Assembly: GCF_042662225.1 (NCBI RefSeq)
Contig: NZ_JBHSYQ010000003.1
Span: forward strand, 992,001 to 1,056,000
DNA: 64,000 nt
DNA from: Nibribacter roseus
GTDB taxonomy: Bacteria > Bacteroidota > Bacteroidia > Cytophagales > Hymenobacteraceae
Direction of reading: 5' to 3'
The notes below the pieces were generated by a model, which did no database searches, was not told the origin of the DNA, and was given only the letters and a program-made list of their open reading frames with translations. The position numbers were made by a program, and so were the translations under genes. Shown here piece by piece: positions 1 through 7,828 of the stretch. Position 1 is the stretch's first letter. The number at the start of each line of letters is the position of its first letter.

Positions 1-1529
1 CTCCTAACGGATTTTCTTCCTCTGCAGGTACCCGTAAAATTGGGGGCTATAATCCTAGCCACGCTGATTTTGCCTTGTATCCTGACCACCACCCAGATCA
101 GCATGAAGTAGTATTTTATCCGTCAAACCCTAGAAGAGCTGTTTCAGCGCATGACGGAGGCTTAAGCTACACAGCAGACATTACCCAATCTTCAGTAGAT
201 TGGGAGTCTTTAAACAATGGGTACTTAACTACTCAGTTCTATACTGTGGCCATGGACCTAAATACCACCGATGATTTGGTTGTTGGCGGTATGCAGGATA
301 ACGGAAGCTGGGCAGTAGATGATATTGATGAGCAAACCATTTGGTATGAGCAGTTGGGGGGAGATGGTGCTTTTGCAGCTGTTACAACTCACTCAATGTT
401 GGTTTCTGTGCAGAACGGTACAGTATACAGATTGATTTTTGATGACGAAGGTGAATATGTGAACTACTCCAGAATTGATCCTCCTAAGGCCACAGGTTAT
501 TTATTTGTGAACCCATACACAATAGATCCAAATAATGAATACACCATTTATTTGCCTGCAGGAGATACCCTTTGGAGAAACAAAGATATTAGGCAGCTGC
601 CTACCGGTGGCACACAATCAAGTATAGGCTGGGATGTAATTGCTACATTAGGAACCTCTGAGGTGATCTCTGCTGTGTCAGTAAGTAATAGCCCAGCTAA
701 TTTGGTGTATTTCGGAACCAGAGGCGGGAAGCTTTATAAAATTACAGACGGGCTAGCTACCGCACCTGTAAAATTAGATGTTACGGGCAGCAACTTCCCA
801 AGCAACGCCAATATCAGCTGTATTGCCATAGACCCAAGAGATGCCAATAAAGCATTGGTGGTGTTTACAAACTATAGGGTGCAAAGCCTGTTTTACACCA
901 CCAACGGTGGAAATTCATGGACACCGGTTGGCGGTAACCTGGAGCAATTCACGAATGGCACCGGTAATGGGCCATCTACCCGTTGGGCTTCCATCTTGCC
1001 CGAAAGCGGAGGAGGCACTAAATATTTTGTTGGTACCAGTACTGGTTTATATGCCACCACTGAGCTCAGCGGCATGAGCACCGTTTGGGTACGCGAAGGA
1101 AATACTACCATTGGGCAAGTGCCGGTAGACATGGTAATTAGCCGCACCACTGATAATCAGGTGCTGGTGGGTACCCATGGCAACGGTGTGTATAGCCGCC
1201 GTTATTCAGAGCCCCTGGCTACAAAAGAAGAAGTGGCAAAAGCTACGAACCAGGTTCTGGGGCAAAGCTATCCTAACCCTTTCCGCCAGGGATCTGTCAC
1301 TACCATTCCGTTCAACCTGCAGAAGGCAGCCCAGGTAAAGCTGCAAGTCTTTGATCTAACTGGGCGACTGGTAACAACGCTTGTAAATGATAAGTTGTCT
1401 GCTGGTCAGCACAAAGTATCTTGGGCCGGAAAAGGAAGTAATGGGCAGGTAATGCCTACCGGTACCTATCTGTACCAGTTATCAGTAGATGGTAAAAACT
1501 ACACGGGCCGTACTTTATATGTGAGGTAA
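1..1529 (+). CDS. T9SS-sorted secreted beta-propeller protein, 3' part
   Basis: The frame is open from base 3, so the gene begins upstream of the window and only about 508 C-terminal residues are present. The visible part has repeated blade-like segments (for example FYTTNGGNSWTPVGGN and YFGTRGGKLYKITDG) resembling sortilin/VPS10 or WD40-like glycosyl-hydrolase propellers. The last 88 residues form a type IX secretion sorting domain: QSYPNPF, then VFDLTGR, then GTYLYQL. It is inferred to be exported across the outer membrane and released or anchored at the cell surface. Its substrate cannot be read from the sequence. The stop codon is followed within 10 bases by a strong bidirectional terminator shared with hemB. 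Confidence 0.85.
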   Translation, partial: PNGFSSSAGTRKIGGYNPSHADFALYPDHHPDQHEVVFYPSNPRRAVSAHDGGLSYTADITQSSVDWESLNNGYLTTQFYTVAMDLNTTDDLVVGGMQDNGSWAVDDIDEQTIWYEQLGGDGAFAAVTTHSMLVSVQNGTVYRLIFDDEGEYVNYSRIDPPKATGYLFVNPYTIDPNNEYTIYLPAGDTLWRNKDIRQLPTGGTQSSIGWDVIATLGTSEVISAVSVSNSPANLVYFGTRGGKLYKITDGLATAPVKLDVTGSNFPSNANISCIAIDPRDANKALVVFTNYRVQSLFYTTNGGNSWTPVGGNLEQFTNGTGNGPSTRWASILPESGGGTKYFVGTSTGLYATTELSGMSTVWVREGNTTIGQVPVDMVISRTTDNQVLVGTHGNGVYSRRYSEPLATKEEVAKATNQVLGQSYPNPFRQGSVTTIPFNLQKAAQVKLQVFDLTGRLVTTLVNDKLSAGQHKVSWAGKGSNGQVMPTGTYLYQLSVDGKNYTGRTLYVR

Positions 1530-1536
1530 GTCTAAA

Positions 1537-1594
1537 ACAGCCACAAAAAAAAGCGGGAGCCTTATTGAAGGCTCCCGCTTTTTTTTGTGGCTGT
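1537..1594. terminator. Bidirectional intrinsic terminator
   Basis: Perfect 25-bp arms (1537-1561 and 1570-1594) contain A8/T8 tracts next to the GC stem AGCGGGAGCC. It can terminate both the + strand propeller gene and the convergent hemB. Confidence 0.9.
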
Positions 1595-1628
1595 TTTTGG
1601 GCCGTTTTCTGAAAATCAGCCCTAAAAC
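1591..1628. repeat. PAL palindromic repeat, copy 1
   Basis: Starts CTGTTTTTGGGCCGTTTTCT and ends CAGCCCTAAAAC. It overlaps the end of the preceding terminator and lies 7 bases beyond the hemB stop. Confidence 0.8.
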
Positions 1629-1634
1629 GAAGGT

Positions 1635-2615
1635 TTACCGTTTCATTAACTGCGCAAATTCCTTCGCAAAGTAGGTTAGAATAATGTCAGCGCCGGCACG
1701 TTTCATGCTTAGCAGTACCTCCTGCATAATTCGGTCGTTGTCTAACCAGCCGTTTTGGGCGGCGGCTTTCACCATGGCGTATTCACCGCTTACGTTATAA
1801 GCCGCTATAGGTAAGTTGGTGTTGTCTTTCAGGGTCTTAATCACATCTAAATAAGACAAAGCAGGCTTGACCATCAGGAAATCGGCGCCTTCTTGGGTGT
1901 CCAGCTCCGCTTCAATTAAAGCTTCGCGGCTGTTGGCGGGGTTCATCTGGTAGGTTTTCTTGTCGCCATGCTTAGGGGCAGAGTCAAGGGCATCGCGGAA
2001 GGGGCCGTAGAAACCACTGGCGTATTTAGCGGTGTAGCTCATGATGGACACGTTGTAAAAAGCATGTTTGTCCAGCACCTGCCTAATGTGGGCTACACGG
2101 CCGTCCATCATATCAGAGGGGCCTATGATATCGGCGCCGGCCTGCGCCTGCGCTAAAGCCATTTGCCCTAACACTTCCAGGGTAGCATCATTGATGATTT
2201 CACCGTTGTCTACAATGCCGTCGTGTCCGTCAGAACTGTAAGGGTCCATGGCCACGTCAGTCATGAGCACCACATCCGGAAAATTGAGTTTGATTTCAGA
2301 GATGGTGCGCAGGTACAGGCCTTCTGGGTTTTTGCTTTCAGAGGCGAAGCGGTCTTTCTTAGCTTCTTCTATCTGTGGGAAGGGGGCAAAGGTTTTAATG
2401 CCCAATTCCACGCAAGAAGCAATTTCTTCCAGCAGGCGGTCTGGTGAGTAGCGGTAAATGCCCGGCATAGAGGTGATTTCCACAGCCAGGTTATCTCCCT
2501 CCATCATGAACACCGGGAAAATAAGGTCTTGCACGGCCACCTGGTTTTCCTGCACCATGCTCCGGATAGCTTCAGATTTACGGTTGCGGCGGGGGCGGCG
2601 GGTTAAATGATTCAT
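1635..2615 (-). CDS. hemB: Delta-aminolevulinic acid dehydratase (porphobilinogen synthase)
   Basis: Condenses two 5-aminolevulinates into porphobilinogen, the second common step of heme and siroheme synthesis, in the cytoplasm. The 326 aa are full length. The two Schiff-base lysines are visible: K197 in SYTAKYASGFYG and K250 in FLMVKPALSYLD. The metal-site segment near residues 118-132 (LMTDVAMDPYSSDGHDG) has aspartate and alanine where zinc-dependent enzymes carry cysteines, so this is the magnesium/potassium-type enzyme. It is probably transcribed alone. A -7 box on the minus strand lies about 135 bases upstream. Confidence 0.96.
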   Translation of the reverse strand: MNHLTRRPRRNRKSEAIRSMVQENQVAVQDLIFPVFMMEGDNLAVEITSMPGIYRYSPDRLLEEIASCVELGIKTFAPFPQIEEAKKDRFASESKNPEGLYLRTISEIKLNFPDVVLMTDVAMDPYSSDGHDGIVDNGEIINDATLEVLGQMALAQAQAGADIIGPSDMMDGRVAHIRQVLDKHAFYNVSIMSYTAKYASGFYGPFRDALDSAPKHGDKKTYQMNPANSREALIEAELDTQEGADFLMVKPALSYLDVIKTLKDNTNLPIAAYNVSGEYAMVKAAAQNGWLDNDRIMQEVLLSMKRAGADIILTYFAKEFAQLMKR

Positions 2616-2749
2616 AGTAGATAATTATAAGTTAGGCAGAGGCCGGAAAGAGATTAGCACATCGGCACTCAGGTTTCAAAACATCAAAGCTCCTTAAAAA
2701 GTGTAAAACCAGCTGAAAAAGCCGATTGCCTTTTGGATAGCTTGTTGGG

Positions 2750-2757
2750 CAAAAGTA
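2750..2757 (-). promoter_or_regulatory. Candidate -7 box for hemB
   Basis: On the minus strand this reads TACTTTTG, matching the Bacteroidota -7 consensus TAnnTTTG. No convincing -33 element was seen, and the implied leader of about 130 bases is long. Confidence 0.4.
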
Positions 2758-2799
2758 AACCATTCTAATTAAACATGGTCGGCTACAATGGTAGGCTTT

Positions 2800-2839
2800 C
2801 TGTTTTAGGCTTATTTTATGGAAAACAGGCCTAAAATAG
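2800..2839. repeat. PAL palindromic repeat, copy 2
   Basis: Starts CTGTTTTAGGC and ends GCCTAAAATAG. The stem pairs TTTTAGGC with GCCTAAAA. It lies between the rocD stop and the hemB promoter region. Confidence 0.8.
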
Positions 2840-2891
2840 AAAAACCGCCCAAGGAGGTGGAACGGTTCTTCTATTTTATCATTGGGAAGAA

Positions 2892-4133
2892 TTAAAACTC
2901 CTCCAGCGTTTTGGCAATAATATCGCAGCACTCGTGCAGTTGCTCTTCGGTCATCACCAGCGGCGGTGCGAAGCGGATAATATCGCCGTGGGTGGGCTTG
3001 GCCAAGAGGCCGTTCTCCATCAGTCTCACGCACACATCCCAGGCGGTGCGGCCATCAGGTGTAGGTTTGATGATGACGGCGTTCAACAAGCCGCGGCCGC
3101 GTACTAAACTCACCAGTTCCGGGTGCTTCTCTTTCAGTTGGTTCATGCGGCTGCGGAAAATCTCTCCTAAGCGTTGCGCGTTTTCCGTCAGCTTTTCATC
3201 TTTGATCACTTCCAGTGCGGCTACGGCTACGGCGCAGGCCAAAGGATTGCCGCCAAACGTAGAGCCATGTTCACCCGGCTGGATGCACAGCATCACCTCA
3301 TCGTTGGCCAAGGCCGCTGAGACTGGTAACACTCCGCCCGAGAGGGCTTTTCCCAGAATCAATATGTCTGGTTTTATGGCTTCGTACTCTGATGCCAATA
3401 GTTTGCCGGTGCGGCCTATCCCCGTTTGGATTTCGTCTACGATCAGCAGTACATTATACTGCTCGCACAGCGCCTTCGCCTTGGTCAGATAGCCTTCAGA
3501 GGGCACTACCACTCCCGCCTCGCCCTGAATTGGTTCTACCAGAAAGGCGCAAACGTGTATGTTGTCTTTCAGGGCCTGCTCCAGCGCCTCCAGATTGTCA
3601 TAAGGCACTACTTTGTAGCCCGGCATGTATGGTCCGAAACCGGTAGTGCTGCTAGGGTCGGTGCTGAAGGAGATGATACCGGTGGTGCGGCCGTGGAAGT
3701 TGTGTTCGGCTACAATAATTTCAGCTTCATGCGGCGGAATGGCTTTGGTCTGATAGCCCCACTTGCGCGCTAATTTAATGGCCGTCTCCACGGCTTCGGC
3801 CCCGGAGTTCATTAACAGGGCCTTGTCATAACCAAACAGCTCTGACAGGTATTTCTCAGCTGGCCCAAGCTTGTCATTATAAAAGGCCCGAGAGGTAAGC
3901 GTGAGCTGCTGCGCCTGCTGGGTGAGTGCGCCAATAATGCGCGGGTGGCAGTGCCCTTGGTTCACCGCGCTGTACGCCGACAGGAAATCATAATACCGTT
4001 TGCCTTCCACGTCCCACAAGAAAACGCCTTCGCCGCGGTTCAGCACTACCGGCAGCGGATGGTAATTATGCGCTCCGTATTTATCTTCTAAGGCAATGGC
4101 TTCCTGGCTGGAGGTAATGGTGGAGGTATTCAT
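2892..4133 (-). CDS. rocD: Ornithine aminotransferase
   Basis: PLP-dependent class-III aminotransferase that converts ornithine plus 2-oxoglutarate into glutamate-5-semialdehyde and glutamate, linking arginine, proline and glutamate metabolism. The 413 aa are full length. Visible are the PLP-phosphate region MNSGAEAVETA (108-118), VDEIQTGIGRTG with D233, and the Schiff-base lysine K262 in ILGKALSGG. NFHGRTTG and GEHGSTFGGNPLA are also typical of ornithine rather than acetylornithine or GABA aminotransferases. The ATG start is followed at once by a normal N-terminus (EDKYGAHNYHPLPVVL). It seems monocistronic. Confidence 0.93.
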   Translation of the reverse strand: MNTSTITSSQEAIALEDKYGAHNYHPLPVVLNRGEGVFLWDVEGKRYYDFLSAYSAVNQGHCHPRIIGALTQQAQQLTLTSRAFYNDKLGPAEKYLSELFGYDKALLMNSGAEAVETAIKLARKWGYQTKAIPPHEAEIIVAEHNFHGRTTGIISFSTDPSSTTGFGPYMPGYKVVPYDNLEALEQALKDNIHVCAFLVEPIQGEAGVVVPSEGYLTKAKALCEQYNVLLIVDEIQTGIGRTGKLLASEYEAIKPDILILGKALSGGVLPVSAALANDEVMLCIQPGEHGSTFGGNPLACAVAVAALEVIKDEKLTENAQRLGEIFRSRMNQLKEKHPELVSLVRGRGLLNAVIIKPTPDGRTAWDVCVRLMENGLLAKPTHGDIIRFAPPLVMTEEQLHECCDIIAKTLEEF

Positions 4134-4276
4134 AGTTGCAGTAGTTTAGAATGAAGGGGAGCGGCTCCCCAAGTAAAATTCAATACGAATAATCTGTATT
4201 TTGAGATAAAGGTAAAAATTTCCGTGCAATGCCTTAGCAACTCAAGGGGAAGGAAGCCATGAGTGGAAAGAACCTA

Positions 4277-4315
4277 CTGTTTTAGCTTAATTTTTGAAAA
4301 AGCAGCCCTAAAACA
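4277..4315. repeat. PAL palindromic repeat, copy 3
   Basis: Starts CTGTTTTAGC and ends GCAGCCCTAAAACA. It lies upstream of rocD, one of the few copies not at a 3' end. Confidence 0.7.
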
Positions 4316-4937
4316 AAATGTATAGGTAGAAAAAGGTGATGCGCACAGCGCGAGAGACTCTATCCAGGAACTACCGAAATAGTAAACTAACAGCCAAAAT
4401 TCAACAGCAACACAAGCCGCAGAATTGGAACTGTTACCAGCCGTGGGGATGAGCGCCTCGCTTTGAACGGTGCCGCGCTAGCGGCAAGACTGAAGGTCTA
4501 GTGAAAAGGGCAGTGCGAATCCACAGGGCGGGCCTCGCGGCCGTGAGCGCTCAGAGCCAGTGCCACGGAGAAGGCTGTCTTGTGAGGCCTTGGAGTAGAA
4601 GTGGCAATGGAAATCGGCAGCAGGAAAAGAATTTCCAAAGGCAGAAGCAGTTGTGGTTGTCGGTGAGAACACGAAACAACAGCGGAGAGTAAAGCGGTGA
4701 TTCTTACAGAAAAGGCACGGGGTTTGACTGCTCATTGCTGATGCTGTGTCTCCATCACCATAGATTGTCTTCGTTAGATCCTTCGGCTAGCGCTAAGGAT
4801 AACCATGGAAGATGCAGATTGCGAGGAACCCTTCTAGGAAGGTGTATCGGGAATGCGTGGATCGGCAGGTGTAAACATTTTCCTTCGAGCTTCATAAAGA
4901 AAGGCCACCTGCAATTAAAGCGAGAGACATTCTGAAG
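4316..4937. other. Gene-free stretch with GC-rich inverted repeats, unassigned
   Basis: No convincing protein is encoded. Short open frames on both strands lack any recognisable domain. Local hairpin candidates include GCCGCGCTAGCGGC near 4471 and GGCCTCGCGGCC near 4530. A further pairing, ATCCTT with AAGGAT, lies near 4779-4800. The composition is richer in GC than neighbouring intergenic DNA. It could be a structured RNA gene or a decayed repeat. I could not match it to RNase P RNA, tmRNA, SRP RNA or 6S RNA. Confidence 0.35.
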
Positions 4938-4973
4938 TTGTATACTTCTCTTTTACGCCACAAAACAACCTCT

Positions 4974-4981
4974 TATCTTTG
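4974..4981 (+). promoter_or_regulatory. -7 box TATCTTTG
   Basis: Perfect TAnnTTTG match ending only four bases before the ATG at 4986, so the transcript is expected to be leaderless or nearly so. Confidence 0.6.
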
Positions 4982-4985
4982 CGCC

Positions 4986-5156
4986 ATGCCTGCAAAACCG
5001 CTGCCGCTACAGCCCGGCGACTATTATTATAATGACCAAGGCCTGATGGTTTTTACCGAGCAATACCACAAAAGAAGAGGTTATTGCTGCCGGAGCGGAT
5101 GCAAACATTGCCCCTACGGATTCAAGAAAGAAGCCAGTACAGAGGCCAGAGAATAA
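4986..5156 (+). CDS. DUF5522 small cysteine-rich protein
   Basis: A 56-residue protein with the family signature: DYYYNDQGLMVFTEQYH followed by RGYCCRSGCKHCPYGF. The four cysteines (CC, GC, HCPYG) look like a metal-binding or redox knuckle. The function is unknown; the family is widespread in Bacteroidota. The start at 4986 is chosen because the frame upstream overlaps the promoter box and the family begins shortly before the DYYYN segment. It is followed about 140 bases later by rpmB with its own promoter. Confidence 0.8.
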   Translation: MPAKPLPLQPGDYYYNDQGLMVFTEQYHKRRGYCCRSGCKHCPYGFKKEASTEARE

Positions 5157-5228
5157 GGGAAAGATAGAGGCAAAAGCGGGTAAAAGGCTTTTTCAGAAGG
5201 AATTAAAGAAAAATTTTAGAAGGTGTGT

Positions 5229-5259
5229 TTGACATTACACATCTTTTTGCGGATATTTG
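5229..5259 (+). promoter_or_regulatory. rpmB promoter
   Basis: A -33 TTGACA (5229-5234) and a -7-like ATATTTG (5253-5259), about 35 bases before the rpmB ATG. Confidence 0.55.
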
Positions 5260-5293
5260 CATCCCTTTTGTAATAAACGAATCTAACGATACA

Positions 5294-5533
5294 ATGGCAC
5301 GAGTTTGTGATTTAACCGGTAAAAGAACGCAGGTAGGTAACCGCGTATCGCACGCCAACAATAAAACAAAGCGTAAGTTCTACCCGAACTTGCAGAAGAA
5401 GCGTTTCTACATTCCTGAAGAAGATGCTTGGGTTACTTTGAAAGTTTCTACGTCTGCTCTGCGCAACATCACTAAAAACGGTATCTCTTCTGTATTGAAG
5501 AAAGCCAAAGAAGAAGGCTACATCGTTTACTAA
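5294..5533 (+). CDS. rpmB: 50S ribosomal protein bL28
   Basis: 79 aa, the usual length. Begins ARVCDLTGKRTQVGNRVSHANNKTKR, the conserved bL28 N-terminus. An in-frame upstream extension to 5225 is rejected because it runs through the promoter. It is a component of the large ribosomal subunit. The aminopeptidase gene starts ten bases after its stop, so the two are probably co-transcribed. In many bacteria rpmB sits beside rpmG; here the aminopeptidase gene separates them. Confidence 0.97.
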   Translation: MARVCDLTGKRTQVGNRVSHANNKTKRKFYPNLQKKRFYIPEEDAWVTLKVSTSALRNITKNGISSVLKKAKEEGYIVY

Positions 5534-5542
5534 TCCTCTGCC

Positions 5543-7162
5543 ATGAGCACCCTGCGACACCTTTGGTTTATTCTATTTGTGTCGCTTCCGCTAGGGGTGG
5601 CCGCACAAAGCACCGGCCCCGACAAACCTTCGGATTTTTTGGATAAAGAATTTCACCGGCAACGGAGAGAGGCCCTGCGGCAAAAGCTGCCGGCCAACTC
5701 CGTTGCCGTTCTTTTTTCTAACCCGCTCCGGAACAGAGCCAACGACGTAGATTTCCACTTTCACCAGCACCCATACTTCTACTACCTTACCGGCTACCGC
5801 GAACCCAACGCTGTGCTGTTGGTGTTTTCTGACCAGCAGCTGATCAACGGCGTGGCCACCGAGGAGATTCTGTTCGCCCAGCCCCGCAATCCGCAAGCAG
5901 AGTCCTGGACCGGAAGGCGTTTAGGCGAAGAAGGAGCGAAGCAACACTTGGGTATTACGCATGCCTTACCGGCCACCGCTTTTGCCAATTTTCAGTTAGA
6001 CACCGCTGCGCTAGAACAAATCCTGATTCTGGACTTACCTCACGACCTGCGCAATGACCCCAGAGACCAAGCCGATTTACATGACCTGGTAGCACAGTTT
6101 AGGCAGAAGGTGGGCTTAGTGCCTCATCAAGACCTAAGCCACCTGCAATTGTATTCGGCCATAAAAACCTATGACGCCCAGATGGGGGAGCGGGTGCAGG
6201 CACAAGTAAAGCGGCAAATGGCTGCTAATCCTGCCTTGGCTAGTAACTCCTTCCTGAAAAGCTATGTTGAGGCCAAAGACGCCCCTGCCAGAGCAGCCTT
6301 GATGGCTAACATGCCCAAAGAGAAGCTAGATGCTTCAACCTTAGGCAATGTACTGAGCGAAATGCGGGAGATAAAGACTCCTGAAGAATTAAAGCTGCTG
6401 CGCAAAGCCATTTACATGTCGGCCATAGGGCAGGTGGAGGTGATGAAAGCCATGCACCCAAACATGTCTGAGACGGAGGTGCAGGGAATTCATGAGTTTG
6501 TCTATAAGAAATACGGTGCTGAGTATGAAGGCTACCCCAGCATTGTAGGAGCCGGGAATAACGGGTGCATTCTGCATTACGTGGAGAACGACAAGCCTAA
6601 GCTGGGCAAAGATTTGGTGCTGATGGATTTGGGCGCCGAGTACCATGGCTACACCGCCGACGTTACCCGCACCATTCCGGCGAACGGTAAGTTCACGCCA
6701 GAGCAGAAGCAGATTTATGAACTGGTATACGCGGCGCAAGAGGCTGCTTTCAAAGAGTGCAAAGTAGGTAACGCGTTCAATGCGCCCAATGCCACAGCCC
6801 AAAAAATAATGGCCGATGGTCTGATTAAGCTAGGCATCATTAAAAGTGCAGAGGAGGCGCGTAAGTACACCATGCATGGTGTGTCGCATTACCTAGGGCT
6901 TGATGTGCATGACCGCGGCACCTACGGCCCTTTCAAGCCAAACACTGTTATAACTGTGGAGCCTGGTATTTACATTCCGGAAGGCAGCCCGTGCGATAAA
7001 AAGTGGTGGGGGATTGGCGTAAGAATTGAAGACGATGTGCTGATCACCGAGAAAGGCTGGGAGAATCTATCTGCCGCCGCACCTCGGACTGTGAAAGAAA
7101 TTGAAGCTACTATGGCTAAACCAAGTCCGCTGGATAACTTCAAACTGCCGGAACTGAAGTGA
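5543..7162 (+). CDS. pepP: Secreted Xaa-Pro aminopeptidase (M24B)
   Basis: 539 aa. Metallopeptidase removing N-terminal residues that precede proline. A signal peptide covers residues 1-21 (hydrophobic, ending GVAAQ), so it is probably periplasmic. An aminopeptidase-P N-terminal domain (about 35-200) is followed by a pita-bread catalytic domain. Dinuclear metal ligands are visible: D362 and D373 (MDLGAEYHGYTADVTRT), H449 (HGVSHYLG), E473 (VEPGIY) and E496 (GVRIEDD). The start lies ten bases after rpmB. Confidence 0.93.
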   Translation: MSTLRHLWFILFVSLPLGVAAQSTGPDKPSDFLDKEFHRQRREALRQKLPANSVAVLFSNPLRNRANDVDFHFHQHPYFYYLTGYREPNAVLLVFSDQQLINGVATEEILFAQPRNPQAESWTGRRLGEEGAKQHLGITHALPATAFANFQLDTAALEQILILDLPHDLRNDPRDQADLHDLVAQFRQKVGLVPHQDLSHLQLYSAIKTYDAQMGERVQAQVKRQMAANPALASNSFLKSYVEAKDAPARAALMANMPKEKLDASTLGNVLSEMREIKTPEELKLLRKAIYMSAIGQVEVMKAMHPNMSETEVQGIHEFVYKKYGAEYEGYPSIVGAGNNGCILHYVENDKPKLGKDLVLMDLGAEYHGYTADVTRTIPANGKFTPEQKQIYELVYAAQEAAFKECKVGNAFNAPNATAQKIMADGLIKLGIIKSAEEARKYTMHGVSHYLGLDVHDRGTYGPFKPNTVITVEPGIYIPEGSPCDKKWWGIGVRIEDDVLITEKGWENLSAAAPRTVKEIEATMAKPSPLDNFKLPELK

Positions 7163-7163
7163 C

Positions 7164-7198
7164 AGTAGCAAGTATCAGGTAGCATGTATAAAGATTAG
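7164..7198. repeat. Period-7 array (AGTAGCA type)
   Basis: Five consecutive heptads: AGTAGCA, AGTATCA, GGTAGCA, TGTATAA, AGATTAG. It begins two bases after the pepP stop. The units are the reverse complement of those at 7264-7298, on the other side of PAL copy 4. Confidence 0.6.
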
Positions 7199-7203
7199 GG
7201 CTT

Positions 7204-7243
7204 CTGTTTTTGGGCAGTTTTCTTGAAAACAGGCCGAAAATAG
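7204..7243. repeat. PAL palindromic repeat, copy 4
   Basis: Starts CTGTTTTTGGGC and ends AGGCCGAAAATAG. It is flanked on both sides by inverted heptad arrays. Confidence 0.8.
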
Positions 7244-7263
7244 GATTTATAACTACCTTTGTC

Positions 7264-7298
7264 GTGCTACTTGATACGCAATACTTAATACTAACATA
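7264..7298. repeat. Period-7 array (TGATACT type)
   Basis: Heptads GTGCTAC, TTGATAC, GCAATAC, TTAATAC, TAACATA; the first four keep TAC or CTAC in register. It is the inverted counterpart of 7164-7198. Confidence 0.55.
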
Positions 7299-7314
7299 AA
7301 AAAGTAGCAACCTG

Positions 7315-7346
7315 TTTGTAATTCAATAACTAAGGCTGTATATTTG
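7315..7346 (+). promoter_or_regulatory. rpmG promoter
   Basis: TTTG (7315-7318), 20 bases, then TATATTTG (7339-7346): a textbook Bacteroidota -33/-7 pair, 28 bases before the ATG. Confidence 0.75.
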
Positions 7347-7374
7347 CAGTCCTAAATAAAAAATCAACTTCGCG

Positions 7375-7563
7375 ATGGCAAAGAAAGCTAAAGGCAATAG
7401 AGTTCAGGTGATTTTGGAGTGCACTGAGCAGAAAAACTCCAGCGTACCTGGCATGTCTCGGTATATCACTACCAAAAACAGAAAGAACACTCCAGAGCGT
7501 TTGGAGATGAAGAAGTACAACCCCTTCATGAAGAAAGTAACTGTACATAAAGAAATTAAATAA
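7375..7563 (+). CDS. rpmG: 50S ribosomal protein bL33
   Basis: 62 aa. Typical start MAKKAKGNRVQVILECTEQ and end KKYNPFMKKVTVHKEIK. This copy has a single cysteine (C17), so it lacks the four-cysteine zinc ribbon and is the zinc-independent type. It is the first gene of an rpmG-DUF4295 unit, with the next start three bases after its stop. Confidence 0.96.
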   Translation: MAKKAKGNRVQVILECTEQKNSSVPGMSRYITTKNRKNTPERLEMKKYNPFMKKVTVHKEIK

Positions 7564-7565
7564 CC

Positions 7566-7718
7566 ATGGCTAAGAAAGTAGTTGCAACCCTGAAAACCGC
7601 TACCGGTAAAGACTGGGCGAAGGTAATTAAAGCGGTTAAGTCTCCTAAGACTGGTGCTTACACCTTCAGAGAAGAAATGGTGCCTGTGGATCAAGTACAG
7701 GACGCCCTGAAAAAATAA
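7566..7718 (+). CDS. DUF4295 small basic protein
   Basis: A 50-residue protein beginning MAKKVVATLKTATGKDWAKV and ending QVQDALKK. The DUF4295 family is restricted to Bacteroidota and is normally found, as here, immediately after rpmG and before ftsY. Its size, its basic composition and the rpmG operon suggest a ribosome-associated protein (inference). The start is separated from rpmG by two bases. A terminator follows 30 bases after the stop. Confidence 0.88.
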   Translation: MAKKVVATLKTATGKDWAKVIKAVKSPKTGAYTFREEMVPVDQVQDALKK

Positions 7719-7747
7719 TTGCCGATATCGCATTCTGATATACCTGT

Positions 7748-7776
7748 AAAAGTCCCTCCATACGCGGGACTTTTTT
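7748..7776 (+). terminator. Intrinsic terminator after DUF4295
   Basis: Stem AAAAGTCCC / GGGACTTTT with a nine-base loop and a T6 run. Confidence 0.85.
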
Positions 7777-7828
7777 GGTATTCACCCCTTTTCAATAATT
7801 CTTACATCCAGTAGCACACAATACAGCT

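Noticed and set aside
2632..3033. Minus-strand frame of 133 codons
   Set aside because: It overlaps the rocD 3' end out of frame and crosses PAL copy 2; no domain or codon bias.
4478..4735. 85-codon minus-strand frame, rich in Ser, Arg and Cys
   Set aside because: Lies in the structured gene-free block; composition mirrors inverted repeats rather than a protein family.
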